64,000 nucleotides of DNA. It comes from Sphingobacterium sp. HMA12 (GTDB lineage Bacteria; Bacteroidota; Bacteroidia; Sphingobacteriales; Sphingobacteriaceae). The position numbers and the translations under genes are program-made. The stretch lies in contig NZ_BEYR01000001.1 in NCBI RefSeq assembly GCF_002933815.1, positions 1,468,691 to 1,532,690 of the forward strand, read 5' to 3'. Numbering within the stretch: the first letter of the stretch is position 1; the number at the start of each line of letters is the position of its first letter. Of this stretch, positions 10,661 to 18,817 are shown one piece after another. The notes beneath the pieces are model-generated. The model was not told the DNA's origin. It was given only the letters and a program-made list of their open reading frames with translations, and ran no database searches.

Positions 10661-11504
10661 CACCAAAAGAAGATTAATAAGCGAAAAGATCGCGAAAGGC
10701 TTTATGCATTTATCCGGGATTACGGTAACAGCTTCCCTATTTTTTATTGTGGGAACTATACTCTACAAGGGTCTTCCTTATCTCAATTGGGAAATGGTCA
10801 GTCAGTTGCCCAAAGGCGGATTTTACATCGGCAAAGAAGGTGGAATCTTAAACGCCATACTGGGTTCGCTATATCTGGCAGGTGTGGCGACCGCCCTATC
10901 CGCTTTTATTGGGATCCCAATCTCCCTTTATCTTAATATCTATTTGGGAACAAAATCCAAAGTAACGCAGTTCTCGAAGTTATTATTTGATGTGCTTTAT
11001 GGTGTTCCATCCATTGTGTATGGAGCAGTCGGCTTTGGTATCATGGTCTATTTTGGCATTAGAGCATCACTATTGGGCGGCATCATGACAGTCACGCTAT
11101 TGACGATCCCTATTGTGGTGCGTACGGTAGACGAGCTGATCAAAACGATTCCTGAAGACCTGAAAAATGTCACCCTTTCCTTGGGTACCACACGCTGGGA
11201 GCTTGCGAAAGTCATGTTGCGGAGTATTCGTGCCGGATTATTGACAGCTATCCTATTAGCGTTCGGAAGGGCAATAGGTGATGTCGCGGGCGTATTATTG
11301 ACAACAGGGTTCAGTGACAATTTGCCTAAATATATTGACGAACCGGCAGCAACACTTCCCTTGGCTATATTTTTTCAGTTAAGCAGTCCAATTCCTGAGG
11401 TACAGGGGCGGGCATATGCTTCGGCCTTGGTTTTAACTATCATCATTTTAATTATCGTAGTATGCACGCATATCCTTCAATCGAAACAAAAGAATCGTCG
11501 TTAA
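10653..11504 (+). CDS. pstA: PstA-type ABC transporter permease
   Basis: Second permease subunit, 283 aa, with about six membrane segments. The coupling loop is ELIKTIPEDLKNVTLSLGTTRWELAKVML, and YGVPSIVYGAVGFGIMVYFG and AFGRAIGDVAGVLLTTG are PstA-like. It overlaps pstC at its start and the ATPase gene at its end, which indicates tight translational coupling of the transporter operon. Substrate assignment depends on the binding protein and remains open. Confidence 0.88.
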   Translation: MDNTKRRLISEKIAKGFMHLSGITVTASLFFIVGTILYKGLPYLNWEMVSQLPKGGFYIGKEGGILNAILGSLYLAGVATALSAFIGIPISLYLNIYLGTKSKVTQFSKLLFDVLYGVPSIVYGAVGFGIMVYFGIRASLLGGIMTVTLLTIPIVVRTVDELIKTIPEDLKNVTLSLGTTRWELAKVMLRSIRAGLLTAILLAFGRAIGDVAGVLLTTGFSDNLPKYIDEPAATLPLAIFFQLSSPIPEVQGRAYASALVLTIIILIIVVCTHILQSKQKNRR

Positions 11505-12271
11505 ACAGTCCTTTGACTGATCCTCACATTCAGATCAAGGATCTCAATGTATATATCGATGGGAGACATATTTTAAAGAATATTAATCTTGCCTTACCAA
11601 ACAATAGCGTAACCTCCATTATCGGACCTTCAGGCTGTGGTAAGACCACACTGCTGAAAACACTGAATCGCCTGGTCGACGACACAAAAGGTGTTGAAAT
11701 AACGGGATCTGTGCTTGTAAACGGCGAGGATATTTATGATAAGAATGCCGAAGTAACGCATATCCGTAAAAAAATGGGGCTTTTATCCCAAAAACCTTAT
11801 CCATTACCGATGTCCATCTACGACAATGTAGCTTATGGCCCGCGCATACATGGCACTAAAAATAAAAAAGAACTGGATAAGATTGTCGAGACACAATTGC
11901 GAAATGTGGCCTTATGGGATGAGGTCAAGGACCGGTTGGGGCATTCCGCAAGCGGGCTTTCGATTGGACAGCAACAACGGCTCTGCTTAGCGAGGGGACT
12001 TGCTGTAGAACCCGAAATTATACTTGGCGATGAATCAACTTCTGCATTGGACCCATTATCCACAGCAAAGATTGAAGAATTACTCATCGAACTAAAGCAG
12101 GATTATACCATTGTTCTGGTGACACACATTTTACGACAAGCCCGAAGAGTGTCTGATTATATTATTTTTGTTTATGGTGGTGAAATCCTTGAATTTGGCC
12201 CCACTGAACAAGTGCTGTTAAATCCACAGCATGAAATCACAAAACAATACGTAAAAGGTTTTATCTCCTGA
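11462..12271 (+). CDS. pstB: PstB-type ABC transporter ATPase
   Basis: Cytoplasmic ATPase energising the importer. Walker A is GPSGCGKTTLLKTLNRL, the signature is SGLSIGQQQRLCLARGLA and Walker B is IILGDESTSALDP; the switch histidine follows in VTHILRQARRVSDY. DESTSALDP replaces the more usual DEPTSALDP of PstB. The ATG start gives a 43-bp overlap with pstA. A TTG at 11513, just after the pstA stop, is an alternative that would remove the overlap. A terminator follows, and no phoU gene is present, which is unusual for a genuine phosphate operon. Confidence 0.9.
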   Translation: MHAYPSIETKESSLNSPLTDPHIQIKDLNVYIDGRHILKNINLALPNNSVTSIIGPSGCGKTTLLKTLNRLVDDTKGVEITGSVLVNGEDIYDKNAEVTHIRKKMGLLSQKPYPLPMSIYDNVAYGPRIHGTKNKKELDKIVETQLRNVALWDEVKDRLGHSASGLSIGQQQRLCLARGLAVEPEIILGDESTSALDPLSTAKIEELLIELKQDYTIVLVTHILRQARRVSDYIIFVYGGEILEFGPTEQVLLNPQHEITKQYVKGFIS

Positions 12272-12291
12272 TAGATTGCCTGCCGTTTATA

Positions 12292-12336
12292 GAAAAGCCG
12301 AAGATTCTATGTATCATAAAATCCTCGGCTTTTTAC
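12292..12336. terminator. bidirectional terminator between pstB and bshB1
   Basis: AAAAGCCGA at 12293-12301 pairs with TCGGCTTTT at 12325-12333, extended by a further GATT/AATC pairing around one mismatch. T-runs occur on both strands, so it can serve both convergent genes. Confidence 0.8.
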
Positions 12337-12361
12337 ATCTCTATCTTTTATTGCAACTCCG

Positions 12362-13093
12362 CTATCTTAGATCGAATAGATCATCAACGCCTAATATTTT
12401 TTTAGATGTAAATCCTTCAGCATATTTTGCCTGGATATAACGACCGAATTCCCTTGCTCTGGCAGCAGTAGATTCCATAAAATCCGGATTGGAGATATAG
12501 GTTTGCGGCTCATCGGGATTAATATTTTCACCTGTATAGAATTGCGTTTTATAGGCCAAGATTGATTTTTCCTTCATGGCATAGTAGTCCGTAATATCGA
12601 TGACTACATCGGGTTTGATGTAATAATCCTGCACAAACTGCAACACTAGACGTGGACGAAAGGCTTCTTGGATTTGATTGTTTTGATCTCTGGTTTCCAC
12701 TTTTCTTAACCCCGAAAGGAAACAGGCTTCATTCACAAGCTGTCCTGCTCTTCCATGATCCGGGTGACGGTCATTAACCGCATTGGTGATAACAATTTCA
12801 GGCTTGTATTTCCTTATAGCATTTATAATGACCATTTTTTCCTCAATGGCATTTTCAAAAAAACCGTCTCTCAAACCGAGATTTTCACGCACTGACAGTC
12901 CGAGAATAGCTGCTGCATCTTTTGCCTCTTGTGCTCTGGTCTCCGCGGTACCACGTGTACCCAGTTCACCCTGAGTTAAGTCTACAATTCCTACTTTTTT
13001 CCCCTCGGCAATATATTTTGCCATTACTCCGCCTGCCCCCAATTCTGCGTCATCGGGATGTACGGCAATGACAAGTAAATCTAGTTTTACCAT
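12362..13093 (-). CDS. bshB1: bacillithiol biosynthesis deacetylase BshB1
   Basis: Zinc-dependent LmbE/PIG-L-family deacetylase that removes the acetyl group from GlcNAc-malate in bacillithiol synthesis. The zinc-binding AHPDDAELGAGG motif is near residues 10-21 and the HPDHGRAG motif lies mid-protein. LTQGELGTRGTAETRAQEA is typical of BshB1 rather than other LmbE proteins. The ATG at 13093 is chosen because the family normally begins close to the AHPDD strand and a purine-rich AAGAAG lies just upstream; the frame stays open 17 codons further. The neighbourhood (cysteine synthesis and a thiol peroxidase) fits low-molecular-weight thiol metabolism. Confidence 0.92.
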   Translation of the reverse strand: MVKLDLLVIAVHPDDAELGAGGVMAKYIAEGKKVGIVDLTQGELGTRGTAETRAQEAKDAAAILGLSVRENLGLRDGFFENAIEEKMVIINAIRKYKPEIVITNAVNDRHPDHGRAGQLVNEACFLSGLRKVETRDQNNQIQEAFRPRLVLQFVQDYYIKPDVVIDITDYYAMKEKSILAYKTQFYTGENINPDEPQTYISNPDFMESTAARAREFGRYIQAKYAEGFTSKKILGVDDLFDLR

Positions 13094-13257
13094 ATTTTTT
13101 TCTTCTTTTTTGTTTATGGCTTCCAATATCAGCAAAATCGACAAAAATCGGCGTGATGCAGTTCACCACTTCATAGTGCTGGCTTACGTTGAAGATAGCA
13201 ACCATATCCAGATTTTTACTGTTATGAAACCGATGCCAAAGGTAGGAAGTTTGTAGG

Positions 13258-13749
13258 TTACTCCTCCAAAAGTCGTTCGATATTACGACAAATTTTACCT
13301 GACAATGGCGAAGTCGTAGGATAATAGAAATCCACAACTTCCCCTCTCCTGTTGATCAGGTATTTATGAAAGTTCCAGGAGGGCTTGCTGTTTATATGCC
13401 CATTTTCTGCCTTATTTGACAGAAAACTATACAAGGCAGTTGTATAGGTACCAATGACGTGACTACGTTTAAAAACCGGAAAACTGACCTGTTGATTTAT
13501 TCTACAGAATGTCTCCAATGTACTGCCTGTCAAGGGCTCTTGATTCCGAAAGTTATTGGACGGAAATGCCAAGACCTCAAATCCTCTTTCTCTATATTTC
13601 TGGTAGAGTTTTTCGAGCGATTTAAACTGCCTTGTGAACACACACTGACTCGCTGTATTGACGACCAACAAAACCTTTCCTTCAAAATCTCCAAGAGATT
13701 TCATGGTTCCATTGAATTGCAAAGCATCAAAGTCATATATCGTTTTCAT
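13258..13749 (-). CDS. glutathione-peroxidase-family thiol peroxidase (variant active site)
   Basis: Thioredoxin-fold peroxidase expected to reduce hydroperoxides, probably with thioredoxin or bacillithiol rather than glutathione. The peroxidatic cysteine is C36 in NTASQCVFTRQF. The usual FPCNQF motif reads FPSNNF here (residues 62-67), so both the common second cysteine and the catalytic glutamine are replaced. C82 in TFCRINQQVSFPVF and the WNF element near the C-terminus are kept. The 163-aa length is normal. It lies upstream of bshB1 on the same strand with a 160-bp gap. Confidence 0.87.
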   Translation of the reverse strand: MKTIYDFDALQFNGTMKSLGDFEGKVLLVVNTASQCVFTRQFKSLEKLYQKYRERGFEVLAFPSNNFRNQEPLTGSTLETFCRINQQVSFPVFKRSHVIGTYTTALYSFLSNKAENGHINSKPSWNFHKYLINRRGEVVDFYYPTTSPLSGKICRNIERLLEE

Positions 13750-13834
13750 ATTGTCTTAATTTAGGTATTACATAACGATCCCGATCTTAACTAAAGTACC
13801 TTCGTGACTTATATATCCGAGTATATATGGGTTC

Positions 13835-14467
13835 TTACATCACCGGTTTGGGTCGCGACCGTTCAAATTCACGGATGATATTTTCGATTTCAAAGTCTTC
13901 TTTTGGATCGTATGATGATTTCAAATTATGCCCAAAAATTTTGGCAACTCCCTGATAAAAAAATGCTGAGATCCCACCTTTCATTTCCTTCACCATTTCA
14001 TAGCTTGTATGTCCGGTATAGCGATCGATCAGCTTTATTAGGATTTTACCCTGGGAAATGGTCATATTTTTAATTTCCCTATTAAACATTTGTTTCACAT
14101 CGTTTTCACATCTTTCCACCAGAGCTTCATGTTCTTTTTTATCCGATGTCATAGCCAAGTCCCGGTCCAGTTGGTCATATCTTTTTTGCGCATATATGGC
14201 ATAGGGAAGCACTTTCAATACGTTTCTCCGAAAACGTAAATATTCCCGTCGGGCTTCCTCGCTTGACCAGACTCTTTTCCTGACAATAACCACTTCAGGA
14301 ATGGGAAACCAAGGCAATATCTCACCTGAGGGCAGTGTTGTTTTCATATAATCCGTCACTGTCTCCTGGGCCCCCTCTCCATATAAAGGAAGAACCAGAG
14401 ACTGAGCCTGTGCCACGCCTGGCAAAGTCCCAAGAAGAAAAAACAAAACACATACTGTTGTCTTCAT
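13835..14467 (-). CDS. DUF4294 exported protein
   Basis: Bacteroidota-specific protein of unknown function. A signal peptide is clear (MKTTVCVLFFLLGTLPGVAQAQ), so it is probably periplasmic. The mature part includes the conserved block EVVIVRKRVWSSEEARREY and a helical region rich in charged residues, which match my recollection of the DUF4294 family. It is transcribed leftwards, divergent from the RelA/SpoT gene with a 150-bp gap. The function cannot be inferred from sequence. Confidence 0.8.
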   Translation of the reverse strand: MKTTVCVLFFLLGTLPGVAQAQSLVLPLYGEGAQETVTDYMKTTLPSGEILPWFPIPEVVIVRKRVWSSEEARREYLRFRRNVLKVLPYAIYAQKRYDQLDRDLAMTSDKKEHEALVERCENDVKQMFNREIKNMTISQGKILIKLIDRYTGHTSYEMVKEMKGGISAFFYQGVAKIFGHNLKSSYDPKEDFEIENIIREFERSRPKPVM

Positions 14468-14617
14468 CTGAACGACTATATAACTCTTTTAATTTGTCAA
14501 TGCTATTATATTTTGGTAGATTTATTACAAAATAAGTTAGCTTGATAATTGTATTCAAAATACATTAACTAAATTAAACAAAAATACTCAAAAAAACATC
14601 ATTTACCTGCAACGTTT

Positions 14618-16837
14618 ATGAAAGATTATGTGATTGATATTGAAGCAGAAAACAAAGAGATAAGAAAACGTTACCGTGCATTATTGCGTGCCTGTAAGCC
14701 TACTTTGCAGCGTGGGGACAAGCAAGAGATTCGTAAAGCTTTTGATTTGGCCCTGGATAGCCACAAGGAGATGCGCCGCAAATCAGGAGAACCCTATATT
14801 TATCATCCGATTGCGGTAGCGCAAATTGCCGCCGAGGAAATCGGTTTAGGGACGACCTCCATTGTATGCGCTTTGCTCCATGATGTTGTTGAAGACACCA
14901 ATGTAACCTTGGACGAAATTGAGGAAATGTTTGGAAAAAAAGTTCGTCGTATTATCGACGGATTGACAAAAATTTCCGGGATATTTGATCCCAATAGTTC
15001 AATGCAGGCCGAGAACTTTCGTAAAATGTTGCTAACGCTTGCTGACGATGTACGTGTTATCCTTATCAAATTGGCGGATAGACTGCACAATATGCGGACG
15101 ATGGAATTTATGGCAAGAGATAAACAGCTGAAGATTGCTTCAGAGACCAGTTATCTTTACGCTCCCTTGGCGCATCGTTTAGGTTTATATGCAATCAAAT
15201 CCGAATTGGAAGACTTGTCCATGAAATTTACTGATCCGGACACCTATAAATTTATTGCGCGAAAACTGAATGAAAAGAAAGCAGAGCGGGAGAAATTCAT
15301 TGGTGATTTTATCGGTCCTATTAAAGAGATTTTAGAAGAACAAGGAATTAAAGCTGCCGTATTTGGAAGGCCCAAATCCATTCATTCGATCTGGAACAAG
15401 ATGCGCAAAAAGTCAATTCCATTTGAAGAAGTATATGATCTCTTTGCCATTCGTATCGTTATTGATGCGGTGGATGAGAAGGAAAAAACCGAATGTTGGA
15501 AAGTATATTCTATCGTAACTGATTTATATCGCCCCAACCCGGACCGCCTGCGCGATTGGATCTCTTCGCCCAAAGGAAATGGCTACGAATCCTTGCATAC
15601 AACGGTAATGGGCCCTAAGGGGCAATGGGTGGAAGTACAGATTCGGACCAAGCGGATGAATGAAATTGCGGAAAAAGGTTTTGCAGCACACTGGAAGTAC
15701 AAAGAATCCAATTCCGATTCAGGCTTGGATCAATGGATCAAAAAGGTACGTGATGTACTCAGCAGCCCCGATCAGAATGCCATGGATTTTGTGGATGATT
15801 TCAAGATGAACCTGTTCTCTGATGAAATTTTTATCTTCACACCCAAAGGCACCTTAATTCAATTACCCAACAATGCAACGGCATTGGATTTTGCCTTTGA
15901 GATCCACTCCGATATCGGTGCAAGCTGTATTGGGGCCAAAGTAAACCACAAATTGGTTCCACTGAGCCACGTTCTACAAAATGGTGATCAAGTGGAGATC
16001 ATCACTTCCAGCAAACAGTCGCCAAAAGAAGACTGGCTCAATTTTGTTGTTACCGCAAAAGCGAAATCAAAAATTAGATCTTCCCTCAAAGAAGAAAAAC
16101 GAAGGGTCGCAGAGGATGGAAAGGAGATCCTGGAGCGTAAACTGAAGTCTTTGAAAGTGACATACAATACGGATAATATCAATAAAATTGCTAATTATCT
16201 GAAATATCCAAGTTCTCAGGATCTCTTTTATAACGTAGCCAAGGGCATTGTTGATATCAAGCAATTGCGAGAGTATGTGGCCCATGAAAAAGCTGTTGAA
16301 ATCAATGCAGGGTCTTCTTCCGGCAATCAGTTCAACAGTCATATTGGAGGTTTAGTTGAGAAAATCAATAAAAAGGAATTTGATACCATCCTTATCGGTG
16401 ATGATATGCAAAAAGTTGACTATACCCTAGCGCCTTGTTGCAACCCTATTCCTGGCGACGACATCTTCGGCTTTCTGACGGTCAATGATGGCATCAAAAT
16501 TCATCGCACCAGCTGTCCCAATGCATCCAAATTAATGGCAAATTACGGATACCGTATTCTGAAGGCACGCTGGGCGTCGACGAAAGACTCCGCATTCCTG
16601 ACCGGCCTGCATATCGTGGGTATCGATGATGTCGGTTTGGTCAATAAGCTTACTACGGTTATTTCCCAAGAGTTTGCGGTCAACATACGTTCCCTAGCCA
16701 TATCGAGTAACGATGGTATTTTTGATGGGAATATTATGGTGTACGTCAACGATACGCAGCAATTGGAAAGTTTGATGAAAAACCTTAAACAAGTACGGGG
16801 AATAACAGGAGTAAATCGTTATGAGTCTGAAAATTAA
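14618..16837 (+). CDS. bifunctional (p)ppGpp synthetase/hydrolase (RelA/SpoT, Rsh)
   Basis: Makes and degrades the stringent-response alarmone. The N-terminal HD hydrolase domain keeps its metal ligands (H63, and H88-D89 in ALLHDVVEDTNV) and the RLHNMRTM helix. The synthetase domain has AVFGRPKSIHSIWNKM, NGYESLHTTVMGP and VEVQIRTKRMNEIAEKG. A TGS domain (EIFIFTPKGTLIQLP) follows near 405, and an ACT domain ends the 739-aa chain. Intact residues in both catalytic domains point to a bifunctional enzyme. It heads the rightward run leading to fur and purA. Confidence 0.95.
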   Translation: MKDYVIDIEAENKEIRKRYRALLRACKPTLQRGDKQEIRKAFDLALDSHKEMRRKSGEPYIYHPIAVAQIAAEEIGLGTTSIVCALLHDVVEDTNVTLDEIEEMFGKKVRRIIDGLTKISGIFDPNSSMQAENFRKMLLTLADDVRVILIKLADRLHNMRTMEFMARDKQLKIASETSYLYAPLAHRLGLYAIKSELEDLSMKFTDPDTYKFIARKLNEKKAEREKFIGDFIGPIKEILEEQGIKAAVFGRPKSIHSIWNKMRKKSIPFEEVYDLFAIRIVIDAVDEKEKTECWKVYSIVTDLYRPNPDRLRDWISSPKGNGYESLHTTVMGPKGQWVEVQIRTKRMNEIAEKGFAAHWKYKESNSDSGLDQWIKKVRDVLSSPDQNAMDFVDDFKMNLFSDEIFIFTPKGTLIQLPNNATALDFAFEIHSDIGASCIGAKVNHKLVPLSHVLQNGDQVEIITSSKQSPKEDWLNFVVTAKAKSKIRSSLKEEKRRVAEDGKEILERKLKSLKVTYNTDNINKIANYLKYPSSQDLFYNVAKGIVDIKQLREYVAHEKAVEINAGSSSGNQFNSHIGGLVEKINKKEFDTILIGDDMQKVDYTLAPCCNPIPGDDIFGFLTVNDGIKIHRTSCPNASKLMANYGYRILKARWASTKDSAFLTGLHIVGIDDVGLVNKLTTVISQEFAVNIRSLAISSNDGIFDGNIMVYVNDTQQLESLMKNLKQVRGITGVNRYESEN

Positions 16838-16888
16838 TCAAATGAATATCACAATTTAGAAATACTATCAAATGTCAATCTAAATTGG

Positions 16889-16896
16889 TAAATTTG
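16889..16896 (+). promoter_or_regulatory. -7 element before the Fur-family gene (candidate)
   Basis: TAAATTTG matches TAnnTTTG 18 bp upstream of the ATG at 16915, which would give a very short leader. No clear -33 TTG is seen. Confidence 0.4.
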
Positions 16897-16914
16897 TACA
16901 AGAATATTTTTACT

Positions 16915-17406
16915 ATGAATCAAGCTGAAAATTTTGCAACTGTAAAAAAAATCTTTGAAGCATACTTAGAAAATAAAAATCTAAGAAAAACTCCAGAGCG
17001 TTATGCTATCTTGGAAGAGATTTATTCACGTACTGATCACTTTGATGTTGAGTCTTTGTATATTCATATGAAGAACAAAAAATACCGTGTCAGCCGTGCT
17101 ACAGTTTATAATACCCTCGAACTTTTGGTTTCTTGTGACTTGGTTACCAAACACCAGTTTGGCCGTAATATGGCTCAATTTGAAAAATCCTATGGCTTCA
17201 AGCAGCACGACCATGTGATTTGTATTGAATGCAATAAGGTTGTTGAATTTTGCGACCCACGTATCAACCAGATTCAAAGCCTTATGGGGGATTTATTGAA
17301 GTTTGACATCAAGCACCATTCTTTAAATTTATACGGTGTATGTCAAGATTGTCAGGAAAAAAATAAAAAAGAAGAAACCGTAGCTCAAGAAGCTATTTCA
17401 AATTAA
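16915..17406 (+). CDS. Fur-family metalloregulator
   Basis: Winged-helix repressor sensing iron, zinc, manganese or peroxide. The DNA-recognition helix lies in [20 protein letters not shown]. Two CxxC pairs ([11 protein letters not shown] and GVCQDCQEK) would hold a structural zinc, and HH in [10 protein letters not shown] contributes to a metal site. The ATG at 16915 is the only good start; the frame is open to a TTG 10 codons upstream. Gene order RelA/SpoT-Fur-PurA is, to my knowledge, common in this bacterial family. The sensed metal cannot be decided from sequence alone; the C-terminal KKEEET tail is non-conserved. Confidence 0.9.
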   Translation: MNQAENFATVKKIFEAYLENKNLRKTPERYAILEEIYSRTDHFDVESLYIHMKNKKYRVSRATVYNTLELLVSCDLVTKHQFGRNMAQFEKSYGFKQHDHVICIECNKVVEFCDPRINQIQSLMGDLLKFDIKHHSLNLYGVCQDCQEKNKKEETVAQEAISN

Positions 17407-17446
17407 TCTTATATTTTTGTTAAATATAATAGTACATTTGTTCAGG

Positions 17447-17485
17447 AATGTTCAGGAGAAAAATTCCTGAACATTTTTATTTTTT
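17447..17485 (+). terminator. terminator after the Fur-family gene
   Basis: Perfect 11-bp stem, AATGTTCAGGA at 17447-17457 and TCCTGAACATT at 17465-17475, with a 7-nt loop and a T-rich tail. It lies 40 bp after the fur stop and 60 bp before purA. Confidence 0.85.
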
Positions 17486-17536
17486 TAATGAGTCTATTTT
17501 TATTAATAACATTTTAATTACTATACTTTAAAAGCT

Positions 17537-18814
17537 ATGCAAGTTGATGTGCTTTTGGGCTTACAATGGGGTGACGAGGGTAAAGGTAAAATCGTAGACG
17601 TATTTTGTCCAAAATACGATTTAATCGCTCGTTTCCAAGGCGGCCCTAACGCCGGACACACGTTGGAATTTGATAACAAAAAATTCGTGCTCAACACAAT
17701 TCCATCTGGTATCTTCAATGAAGGTACACTAAATCTTATTGGTAATGGTGTCGTTATCGATCCGATTATCCTAAAAAGAGAATTAGACAACCTTAAGACA
17801 GCTGGTTTTGATCCGGTGGGTAAAGGCAATTTGGTATTAGCACGCAAAGCACACCTTATTTTGCCGACACACCAATTATTGGACGCCGCTTCAGAATCGA
17901 AAATGGGCGCCGGCAAGATCGGATCTACATTGAAGGGTATCGGTCCGACCTATATGGACAAAACTGGTAGAAATGGCTTACGTGTAGGTGATACGACACT
18001 TCCCGACTTTCAGGAGCGTTACCAGAAGTTGAAAGAAAAGCACTTGAACATTCTTTCTCACTACGGTGAAATTCCTGATTTCAGTGAAAAAGAGCAAGCA
18101 TTCCTAGCTGCCATTGAATTCATTAAAACCATTCCGCATGTTGATTCAGAGCATTTGGTCAATCAATATCTGAAAGAAGGCAAACGTGTATTGGCTGAGG
18201 GTGCCCAAGGTACTCTGTTGGATGTGGATTTCGGTTCTTACCCTTTTGTGACTTCGTCCAACACGACAACTGCTGGAGCCTGTACAGGTCTTGGTATCGC
18301 ACCGAACAAAATCGGTAAGGTATACGGTATTTTTAAAGCCTATGCAACACGTGTGGGTGGAGGCCCCTTCCCTACTGAACTTCATGATGAGACAGGAGAA
18401 AAGCTACGTCAATTGGGTCATGAATTCGGCGCTACAACAGGACGTGCACGCCGTACAGGATGGATTGATATTCCGGCATTGAAATATGCTATTATGCTCA
18501 ATGGTGTAACAGACCTTATCATGATGAAAGCTGATGTATTGGATACTTTCGACAAGATCTACGCATGTACACATTATAACTATAATGGTGAAGTGATTGA
18601 TTATATGCCGTACGAGATTATCACACATCAGGCAGAGCCAATCTTGGAAGAAATCCAAGGATGGAAACAAGATTTGACAGGCATCACATCTGAGGCTGAG
18701 ATTCCTGAGGCATTAAGTAACTATATTTCTTATTTAGAGAAAGCTCTCGAAGTTCCTATCACGATTTTATCAGTAGGTCCGGATCGTAAACAAACATTGG
18801 CTTTATCAAAGTAA
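17537..18814 (+). CDS. purA: adenylosuccinate synthase
   Basis: Catalyses GTP-dependent condensation of IMP with aspartate, the first step from IMP to AMP. The N-terminal signature GLQWGDEGKGKIVD contains the catalytic aspartate and GTP loop. Further motifs are GPNAGHTL, GSTLKGIGPTYMDK, TTGRARRTGWIDIPALKYA and the C-terminal SVGPDRKQT. The 425-aa length is standard. A terminator hairpin separates it from fur, so it should have its own promoter; pabB follows after only 3 bp. Confidence 0.97.
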   Translation: MQVDVLLGLQWGDEGKGKIVDVFCPKYDLIARFQGGPNAGHTLEFDNKKFVLNTIPSGIFNEGTLNLIGNGVVIDPIILKRELDNLKTAGFDPVGKGNLVLARKAHLILPTHQLLDAASESKMGAGKIGSTLKGIGPTYMDKTGRNGLRVGDTTLPDFQERYQKLKEKHLNILSHYGEIPDFSEKEQAFLAAIEFIKTIPHVDSEHLVNQYLKEGKRVLAEGAQGTLLDVDFGSYPFVTSSNTTTAGACTGLGIAPNKIGKVYGIFKAYATRVGGGPFPTELHDETGEKLRQLGHEFGATTGRARRTGWIDIPALKYAIMLNGVTDLIMMKADVLDTFDKIYACTHYNYNGEVIDYMPYEIITHQAEPILEEIQGWKQDLTGITSEAEIPEALSNYISYLEKALEVPITILSVGPDRKQTLALSK

Positions 18815-18817
18815 AAT

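Noticed and set aside
13068..13256. 62-codon plus-strand frame between bshB1 and the peroxidase gene
   Set aside because: Its last part looks somewhat protein-like, but it begins inside bshB1 antisense and has no recognisable domain.
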